From positions 1 through 20,700 of the forward strand of contig MGVN01000190.1 in assembly GCA_001800515.1 (NCBI GenBank): a DNA stretch of 20,700 bases, written 5' to 3'. Each line of letters starts with the position of its first letter. Position 1 is the first letter of the stretch. This stretch comes from Elusimicrobia bacterium RIFOXYB2_FULL_49_7 (GTDB lineage Bacteria > Fibrobacterota > OXYB2-FULL-49-7). Below are positions 1-5,312 of this stretch, in pieces. The translations under genes were made by a program, and so were the position numbers. The notes beneath the pieces are model-generated. The model was given only the letters and a program-made list of their open reading frames with translations. It had not been told where the DNA came from and did not search any database.

Positions 1-198
1 GATTTTGTGGGCGGTATTCGCGGTACGGAGGAACTGGTCCGACTTGTGGATTCCGGTCAATTCGTTGTTGCCTTTTCCCTGTACCCGGTCCGGATGGAGC
101 AAATTATGGCTATTGCAGACGCAGGCGGCATCATGCCGCCCAAATCCACTTGGTTCGAGCCCAAGCTTCGGAGCGGCCTTTTCTCGCACGTTTTCTAA
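1..198 (+). CDS. DUF1015 family protein, C-terminal end (partial)
   Basis: This is the last 65 residues of a protein whose start lies outside the window; the frame is open from base 1 to a TAA at 196-198. The end contains I-M-P-P-K-S-T-W-F-E-P-K-L-R-S-G-L, which matches the highly conserved C-terminal signature of the DUF1015 family (M-P-x-K-S-T-x-F-x-P-K-x-x-S-G-L). Before it there is an alternating hydrophobic stretch (V-V-A-F-S-L-Y-P-V) typical of the same family. DUF1015 proteins are about 400 residues long, soluble and widespread in bacteria and archaea; I know of no firmly established biochemical role, so none is given. The stop is 5 bases before the next start, so the two genes are probably co-transcribed. 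The family call is confident; the function is unknown. Confidence 0.85.
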   Translation, partial: DFVGGIRGTEELVRLVDSGQFVVAFSLYPVRMEQIMAIADAGGIMPPKSTWFEPKLRSGLFSHVF

Positions 199-203
199 AA
201 CCC

Positions 204-1355
204 ATGAAAACGAGCGTCGAGAGTCTCATCCTCTCCAGCAAGCAACACCTGGAGTCTCTGTTTGATTCCATCACGGATCCTATTCTGATCATCGGTCCGG
301 ATTATGCCATTGAACGGCTGAATGCCGCTGCGGCGCATCATTCCGGCGGACGCTTCCATGATTCTCTTCGAAAAAAATGTTATGAACGGTTTCATGGGCG
401 GAATATGCCTTGCCCGGAGTGTCCCTTTGATCTTGCTTTTTTTCGACGCAAACAGGACAGTGTCAAGATGATGCGGCCGAAAGAGGGACGGGAACGTATC
501 TGGGATATGCGCTATTTCCCATTCCTCAGCAAGGAAGGTCGTGTAGAGGCGGTGGTGGAACATTATGTGGAGGTGACCGAGGGTGAAGAGGCCAAAGCGA
601 AACTGGCTGAAGCGTATACGGGCATCAAGCGTGATCTGGGTGTGGCGAAAAAGATACAGGAGGCGCTTTTACCTTATCGGCCGCCTACCGTACCGGGCCT
701 GTTGTTGCAGAGTTATTGCCGGCCCGCGCAAGAGGTGGGCGGAGATTTGATTGATTTTATCAAAATTGACCCGGCTCGCACCGGTATTTTGATTGCGGAT
801 GTGTCCGGCCACGGTGTGCCCGCTTCGCTGGTGGCCGCCATGGCCAAGATGTCCTTTTATACGCATACGGCGAATCAATTGGGTTCCGCGCAGGTCATGG
901 AACGAGTCAACCGCGATCTGTTCCATAATTTGGTTATGGAATATTTTGTCAGTGCTCTGTATACGGTCTATGATGCCACAAGCGGTCGATTGACTTATTC
1001 CCGTGCCGGGCACCCCCCGGCCCTGTTGCTCGAAAAGAAGACCGGCCGTCTCCGTGAGTTGTCGGGCAGCGGTTTTTTCCTGGGCATGATGAAGCAGGGC
1101 GCCTTTGAGGAGAAGCAAATCCGGCTTCAGCCCGGAGATCGGCTCCTGTTCTATACGGACGGTGTCCTCTATCTGCAGGGCCCGCGGAAGGCCTGGTTTG
1201 ATCTCCGGGCGCTGAAAGCATTCTTCAGAGAGACCCGGAATCGACCCCTGCGTACCGTCAAGGCGTGTCTGGTGGCGGAAATGGCCCGATCGTCGCGTAA
1301 GGCGGCGGACGATGCAACCTTCATTCTGTTGGAGGTGTTTTCTGGCCGCGACTAA
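204..1355 (+). CDS. PAS domain-containing SpoIIE/PP2C-type serine phosphatase
   Basis: This is a 383-residue cytosolic two-domain signalling protein. Residues about 10-125 form a PAS-like sensor (D-S-I-T-D-P-I-L-I-I). It carries three cysteines, C59, C70 and C73, in the pattern C-Y-E-x7-P-C-x-x-C-P, seen in some PAS domains and possibly cofactor- or metal-linked. A helical linker (about 128-155, ending A-K-K-I-Q-E-A-L-L-P) leads to the SpoIIE-type PPM phosphatase domain (about 160-378). The metal-binding acidic motifs are present: G-G-D-L-I-D-F (D181, D184), A-D-V-S-G-H-G (D199), Y-T-D-G (D319) and A-D-D-A-T (D369, D370). The family removes phosphate from serine or threonine, usually on anti-sigma-factor antagonists; no such partner is encoded nearby, so the target is unknown. 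ATG at 204 was chosen because it begins just before the PAS helix and sits 5 bases after the upstream stop. No Shine-Dalgarno sequence is visible, so translational coupling is likely. Confidence 0.9.
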   Translation: MKTSVESLILSSKQHLESLFDSITDPILIIGPDYAIERLNAAAAHHSGGRFHDSLRKKCYERFHGRNMPCPECPFDLAFFRRKQDSVKMMRPKEGRERIWDMRYFPFLSKEGRVEAVVEHYVEVTEGEEAKAKLAEAYTGIKRDLGVAKKIQEALLPYRPPTVPGLLLQSYCRPAQEVGGDLIDFIKIDPARTGILIADVSGHGVPASLVAAMAKMSFYTHTANQLGSAQVMERVNRDLFHNLVMEYFVSALYTVYDATSGRLTYSRAGHPPALLLEKKTGRLRELSGSGFFLGMMKQGAFEEKQIRLQPGDRLLFYTDGVLYLQGPRKAWFDLRALKAFFRETRNRPLRTVKACLVAEMARSSRKAADDATFILLEVFSGRD

Positions 1356-2061
1356 ACCCGATGCGGTGCTCATTACCGGTGCGGCCTGCCGTATCGGACG
1401 TGCCATTGCTCTCCATCTGGCCAAACAGGGTTTTGCGATTCTCGGCCATTATCGTTCTTCAAAAAAGGAAATAGCCTCTTTGGAACAGGCTGTAAACAAG
1501 CTGGGAAGACTATTCTATCCGGTACAATGGGATCTGTCGACTCCCCCCGACGGTTTGATCGCGCATTGCCTGAAACACCCGGTTTTCCTCTGCGGGCTCA
1601 TTAATAACGCTTCAGTTTTTGAATCCGGTTCCCTGTCGGATATGTCGCGTGTTCGCTGGCAAACGTTGTTACAAGTCAATGCCCTTTCTCCCTTGCAGCT
1701 GGCGGCGGACTATTATCGACAGGTGAAACGGGGTTGCGTCATTAATGTGCTGGATGCTCAAGCTAAGTCCGGAAACCCGAATTTTCAGATTTATAGAATG
1801 ACCAAACGATTTTTGTTCGATATGACCCTGGATTGTGCCGCACTCTATGCACCTCTTGTCCGGGTTAATGGTATCGCCCCCGGCGCCATTCTGCCGCCCC
1901 ATTTTGATCGGCCGAACCGAAAGCATCCCGTGCCGAAGCCGGCGCTGCTTAAACGGGGCGGTTCGTTGAATGGAATACTGAATGCGGTGGATTATTGCTT
2001 CAACAACCCGCTTTTAACCGGACAGATTCTTTATGTGGATGGCGGTTTGCATTTGGTTTAA
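1342..2061 (+). CDS. FolM/PTR1-like short-chain dehydrogenase (dihydropteridine/dihydrofolate reductase candidate)
   Basis: This is a classical-length (about 239 residues) NAD(P)H-dependent short-chain dehydrogenase. The Rossmann motif is T-G-A-A-C-R-I-G (12-19). H-Y-R-S-S (36-40) has the basic residue expected for NADPH. N-N-A-S (88-91) and Y-x-x-x-K (Y151, K155) are present. Where ordinary members have a catalytic serine, this one has aspartate (I-N-V-L-D-A, D138), the arrangement found in pteridine reductase PTR1 and E. coli FolM (dihydromonapterin reductase). With folB and folE immediately downstream, a role reducing dihydropterins or dihydrofolate is the best inference. The start is unusual. 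A strong GGAGGT at 1331-1336 is followed 5 bases later by CTG at 1342, which gives the expected short N-terminus. The alternative, ATG at 1312, has no ribosome site and would add 10 residues. The gene overlaps the phosphatase gene by 14 bases. Family confidence is high, exact substrate moderate. Confidence 0.82.
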   Translation: MAATKPDAVLITGAACRIGRAIALHLAKQGFAILGHYRSSKKEIASLEQAVNKLGRLFYPVQWDLSTPPDGLIAHCLKHPVFLCGLINNASVFESGSLSDMSRVRWQTLLQVNALSPLQLAADYYRQVKRGCVINVLDAQAKSGNPNFQIYRMTKRFLFDMTLDCAALYAPLVRVNGIAPGAILPPHFDRPNRKHPVPKPALLKRGGSLNGILNAVDYCFNNPLLTGQILYVDGGLHLV

Positions 2062-2087
2062 TTTGGGACATTACCTCAGGAGTTATC

Positions 2088-2450
2088 ATGGATAAAATTA
2101 TCATTCGGGATTTGGCCTTGCGGACTTTTATCGGCGTGGATGAGAGTGAGCAGGAAAAAAAACAGGACGTCGTGTTGAATCTGGTTCTATCGGTTGATTT
2201 GCGGGCTGCGGGCCAAAGCGATCGTCTTGAAGATACGGTGAATTATCGAACCCTGAAACATGCCATTGTAGCGGCCGTGGAAGGAGGACGTTTTCATCTG
2301 CTGGAATATTTGGCGGAACAAGTGGCGGCGTTGACCTTGTTGGATGTGCGTATCCGGAAAGTGGAAGTGACGGTGGATAAGCCCGGCGTGCTTCGCTATG
2401 CGCGCAGCGTGGCCGTGGTGATTGAAAGAACCCAACAGAAATCAGAATAA
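2088..2450 (+). CDS. folB: Dihydroneopterin aldolase
   Basis: FolB converts 7,8-dihydroneopterin to 6-hydroxymethyl-7,8-dihydropterin plus glycolaldehyde in folate synthesis; it is a small cytosolic oligomer. The 120-residue product has the full family length. It shows the opening I-x-I-R-D-L-A-L-R-T-x-I-G-V, glutamate 21 of the G-V-x-x-x-E segment, V-N-Y-R (51-54), L-L-E-Y-L-A-E (71-77) with the substrate-binding glutamate, and the catalytic-site lysine in V-D-K-P-G (K98). ATG 2088 is chosen because AGGAG at 2078-2082 lies 5 bases upstream and the protein then begins at the usual position; longer in-frame starts would overlap the SDR gene. It lies 26 bases after the FolM-like gene and 58 bases before folE, so a pterin/folate operon is likely. 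No missing residues seen. Confidence 0.93.
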   Translation: MDKIIIRDLALRTFIGVDESEQEKKQDVVLNLVLSVDLRAAGQSDRLEDTVNYRTLKHAIVAAVEGGRFHLLEYLAEQVAALTLLDVRIRKVEVTVDKPGVLRYARSVAVVIERTQQKSE

Positions 2451-2508
2451 TTATAGCTTAAATGATGGATACCCTCTGAATTGATTTGGACATAATAAGG
2501 AGACAACA

Positions 2509-3072
2509 ATGGAAAAACTAATCCGAGAACTGCTTAAGAGGATTGGAGAAAATCCCGACCGTGAAGGGTTGAAAAAGACGCCGGGACGGGTGAAGAAAGG
2601 ATATGAATTCCTGACAAAAGGGTATCATGAAGATCCTATGAAGATTATCAAGGGTGCTATTTTCAAAGAAAATTGCAACCACATGATTATCGTTAAGGAC
2701 ATTGAGTTTTACAGCTTATGCGAACATCATATGCTCCCCTTTTTCGGGAAATGCTACATCGGCTATATCAGTAAGAACCGCGTCTATGGCGTCAGTAAAT
2801 TGGCGCGTGTGGTGGAGTGCTATTCACGCCGGCTTCAAGTGCAGGAACGACTGACTCAGCAGATCGCCCGAATCGTCAAGGATGCCATCCATGCGGAAGG
2901 GGTGGGCGTGGTCATTGAGGCGCGCCATCTTTGTATGATGATGCGCGGGGTACAGAAGCAGAATTCCATCATGGTGACTTCGGCCATGTTGGGCAGTTTT
3001 CATGATGATGTGGCTACGCGAACGGAATTTTTGGATTTGATAGGACGGCGGTCGTCTATGGAATTGTTGTAG
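2509..3072 (+). CDS. folE: GTP cyclohydrolase I
   Basis: FolE opens GTP to form 7,8-dihydroneopterin triphosphate, the first step of folate synthesis and also the entry point to queuosine. The 187-residue product is normal for the bacterial type I enzyme. The zinc ligands and catalytic histidines are visible in S-L-C-E-H-H-M-L-P-F-F-G (C71, H73, H74) and H-L-C-M-M-M-R-G (H140, C142). Other conserved segments are E-N-P-D-R-E-G-L-x-x-T-P-x-R-V near the N-terminus and S-K-L-A-R-x-V (96-102). The start is secured by AAGGAG at 2497-2502, 6 bases before the ATG. It is the last gene of the plus-strand cluster and converges on mdh with a 32-base gap. The 58 bases between folB and folE show no clear promoter, so I infer co-transcription. 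The enzyme could also supply the queC/queE genes 13 kb downstream. Confidence 0.96.
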   Translation: MEKLIRELLKRIGENPDREGLKKTPGRVKKGYEFLTKGYHEDPMKIIKGAIFKENCNHMIIVKDIEFYSLCEHHMLPFFGKCYIGYISKNRVYGVSKLARVVECYSRRLQVQERLTQQIARIVKDAIHAEGVGVVIEARHLCMMMRGVQKQNSIMVTSAMLGSFHDDVATRTEFLDLIGRRSSMELL

Positions 3073-3104
3073 AGAGGCCGTCCGCTGCGTCTCTCCCGTC
3101 ATTT

Positions 3105-4040
3105 TCACAGACCCGTCTCTGCCACGGATTTCTTCACTGTTTCGGCGGTCTTGTCAAAGGCCGCCTTTTCTTCCCGGGTCAGTTTGACTTCAAGGATCTT
3201 TTCAATACCGCCTGCGCCGATAATGGCCGGTACTCCCACATAGAGCCCCTGGACACCATACTCGCCGTTGCAACAGGCGGCGCACGGCAGGACTCGTTTC
3301 AGATCCTTGAGATAGCTTTCGGCCATGACGATGGCGCTGCCGGCGGGGCTGAAATAGGCGCTGCCATTGCCGTAAAGTTGGACGATTTCGGTTCCTGCTT
3401 CACGGGTGCGATCTTCAATGGCTTTCAGTTTGTCCGCCGGAATCAGTTCCGGGACCGGTACGCCGCCCACGGTTGCAAGGCGGGACAGGGGGACCATGGT
3501 GGGACCATGGCCGCCTAAGACCAAGGCCTGTACATCACGGACCGATACATTGAGCTCCATGGCGACAAAGGCGCAGAAGCGGGCCGAATCCAGTACGCCG
3601 GCCATACCGACCACTTTATGAGCCGGGAAGTGGCCTGCTTTTTGGTAGGCATAGACCATGGAGTCCAACGGGTTGGTGATGATGATATGAAAGGCATTCG
3701 GGCAGAGGGTCTTTAATTTTCCGGCAATCCCGGTGATAATGCCCAGATTGATGCGAAGTAAATCTTCCCGGCTCATGCCCGGTTTACGGGGTAGGCCGGC
3801 GGTAACGATGACCACGTCCGCGTTTTCGCAATCTTCAAGACGGTGGGTGCCCAGGATATTGCCTGTGCTGCCATTGACGGGTGCCATTTCCAGGATATCC
3901 AGCGCCTTTCCTTTGCAAAGGGCTTCCTTGTCCGGGATATCGTATAGAACGATGTCGCCGAGTTGTTGCTGAAGTGCGAAGAGGGCGAGGTTGCCGCCGA
4001 TTTGTCCTCCGCCGATGAGCGCGATCTTTTTCCGGGCCAT
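3105..4040 (-). CDS. mdh: Malate dehydrogenase, lactate dehydrogenase-like type
   Basis: NAD-dependent interconversion of malate and oxaloacetate in the cytosol. The 311-residue product is of the LDH-like MDH group, not the E. coli type. Visible features are the nucleotide-binding G-G-G-Q-I-G (10-15); aspartate 34 after the second strand (V-L-Y-D), which favours NAD over NADP; the substrate-discriminating arginine in G-L-P-R-K-P-G-M-S-R (R85, with R91), where lactate dehydrogenases have glutamine; N123 in I-T-N-P; D151 and R154 in V-L-D-S-A-R-F; and the catalytic histidine in G-G-H-G-P-T-M-V (H178). The minus-strand start has a good AAGGAA about 5 bases upstream. It is transcribed alone, divergent from the CgeB-like gene and convergent with folE, and a candidate promoter lies just upstream. 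The C-terminal half contains a clustered C-A-A-C-C, uncommon but not in the active site. Confidence 0.95.
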   Translation of the reverse strand: MARKKIALIGGGQIGGNLALFALQQQLGDIVLYDIPDKEALCKGKALDILEMAPVNGSTGNILGTHRLEDCENADVVIVTAGLPRKPGMSREDLLRINLGIITGIAGKLKTLCPNAFHIIITNPLDSMVYAYQKAGHFPAHKVVGMAGVLDSARFCAFVAMELNVSVRDVQALVLGGHGPTMVPLSRLATVGGVPVPELIPADKLKAIEDRTREAGTEIVQLYGNGSAYFSPAGSAIVMAESYLKDLKRVLPCAACCNGEYGVQGLYVGVPAIIGAGGIEKILEVKLTREEKAAFDKTAETVKKSVAETGL

Positions 4041-4069
4041 GGAAGTTCCTTTGTTTAATGGAAAGCAAT

Positions 4070-4099
4070 ACGATACAAATTGAGCTTTCGGCGAGGCAA
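4070..4099 (-). promoter_or_regulatory. Candidate sigma70 promoter for mdh
   Basis: On the minus strand, TTGCCT (4094-4099) and TATCGT (4070-4075) are separated by 18 bases. This would give a transcript starting about 25 bases before the mdh start codon, with room for the AAGGAA ribosome site. It matches at 4 of 6 bases in each element, so it is only a plausible candidate. Confidence 0.4.
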
Positions 4100-4106
4100 T
4101 AAAAAA

Positions 4107-4136
4107 TTGTGCGGGTCAGGCGGAGTTGGGTATATT
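4107..4136 (+). promoter_or_regulatory. Candidate sigma70 promoter for the CgeB-like gene
   Basis: TTGTGC (4107-4112) and TATATT (4131-4136) are 18 bases apart. The -10 element ends 6 bases before the ATG at 4143, so the expected transcription start falls on or next to the start codon. No Shine-Dalgarno sequence lies at a usable distance. If this is the real promoter, the mRNA would be leaderless. Confidence 0.45.
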
Positions 4137-4142
4137 CCCTGT

Positions 4143-5312
4143 ATGTCTAAACGCATTCTCATCGTTCTTCCTCGTCAGGGGGGGTCGCGCAGTCTGGGTG
4201 AAAACATCCATTTTGCCTTCACCCGTATGGGCCATGAGACAACCTTGTTCGATTTCGGTCGGTACCGTGACGGATTGGGGCGTTTGCTCAAGACCGAAGA
4301 CGATAATCTCATCACGGATCTGGCGAATCAGGCGCTTGTTGTCAAGTCTTTGGAAGTTAAAGCGGACCTGGTGCTGGTCATGGCCCTTTCTCCGGTCCAT
4401 CCCTTTACCGTCCAGATGCTGAAGAATGCCCATATTCGGACCGCCCACTATTTCTGCGAAGACCTGCGCTCTGCGGATCATTGGAAACCCATCATCCAAG
4501 CCTATGATGATTTTTTTATCATCCAGAAAGATCCCTGGCTTTCGGATCTGAAGCAAAACCATTATGCCCGCACCTTTTATCTGCCGCACGGTGCGCCTTT
4601 GGAGAATTTGAATGATCCTCCTCTTAAGAAGGAATTCAATGCCATTTTTGTGGGTGCGCCCTATCAGAACCGGGTCCTCTTTTTCGAACGGCTGGCTGCC
4701 CTGAATGTCGATTTCCGCATCTGGGGTTGGGGTTGGGATCGCTTTCCCTTGTCACCTGCCTTGAAGTCGCGCCTCATGGATGGTACACGCTGGCTTTCCC
4801 ATGCGGAAATCATTTCCTTGTACAGCCGTGCCAAAATGGTGATCAATCTCCACTCCACCCTCACGGGAAAAGAGGTTGATGAAAACGGCGATTTTCTTAA
4901 CCCGCGTGCTTTTACGGTTCCCGTATGCCGGGCGCTTCAGATAGTGGACCGACGGAAGAGTTTGGCCGACTTTTTTGTGGAAGGAAAAGACGTGGTTTGT
5001 TTTGCCTCCCTGGAAGAATTGGCCGGCAAGATACGGTATTATACCGCCCATTGGAACGAAGCCGAAGCCATCATTGAGGCCGCCTACCAGCGGACCTTAT
5101 CCGGTCATCTCCTCTCGGATCGTCTTAATACGCTCCTATCCGTCACCTTGCCGAAACAAACGCCTCTCCCGCATCAGGGTATTCCCGAGTTGGCCGAGCA
5201 GGCCCGGGCCAGACTCAAACAGGGAAACCCGTTGAGCGACGATGATTTTCTTCATCTTTTAGCGGAAAACATTCTGATCAAAAAGAGCACGGAGGAGACG
5301 GCGGATGGCTAA
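4143..5312 (+). CDS. CgeB-like glycosyltransferase (DUF3880 plus GT-B C-terminal domain)
   Basis: This 389-residue protein is similar in layout to the CgeB/DUF3880 family of GT-B glycosyltransferases. The N-terminal half has a Rossmann-like start (M-S-K-R-I-L-I-V-L-P), then V-L-V-M-A-L-S-P-V-H (about 80-89) and T-A-H-Y-F-C-E-D (about 101-108), typical of the DUF3880 region where a hydrophobic strand leads to an acidic residue. The C-terminal half has I-F-V-G-A-P-Y-Q-N-R, then V-I-N-L-H-S-T (about 239-245), L-N-P-R-A-F and a C-R-A-L-Q-I-V-D stretch, resembling the donor-nucleotide-binding half. No signal peptide or membrane segment is visible. It overlaps the following GT9 gene by 8 bases, so the two probably act together in a glycan pathway (LPS, O-antigen or protein glycan). 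Donor and acceptor are unknown. ATG 4143 has no ribosome-binding site; see the promoter entry. Confidence 0.78.
   Translation: MSKRILIVLPRQGGSRSLGENIHFAFTRMGHETTLFDFGRYRDGLGRLLKTEDDNLITDLANQALVVKSLEVKADLVLVMALSPVHPFTVQMLKNAHIRTAHYFCEDLRSADHWKPIIQAYDDFFIIQKDPWLSDLKQNHYARTFYLPHGAPLENLNDPPLKKEFNAIFVGAPYQNRVLFFERLAALNVDFRIWGWGWDRFPLSPALKSRLMDGTRWLSHAEIISLYSRAKMVINLHSTLTGKEVDENGDFLNPRAFTVPVCRALQIVDRRKSLADFFVEGKDVVCFASLEELAGKIRYYTAHWNEAEAIIEAAYQRTLSGHLLSDRLNTLLSVTLPKQTPLPHQGIPELAEQARARLKQGNPLSDDDFLHLLAENILIKKSTEETADG

Noticed and set aside
669..1424. Long minus-strand reading frame of 251 codons inside the phosphatase gene
   Set aside because: It mirrors the real gene's codons, has no domain I recognise and no ribosome site; the plus-strand protein has clear SpoIIE motifs.
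3072..3095. Hairpin GAGAGGC/GTCTCTC between folE and mdh, considered as a bidirectional terminator
   Set aside because: Short stem with a G-U pair and no T run on either strand, so not convincing.
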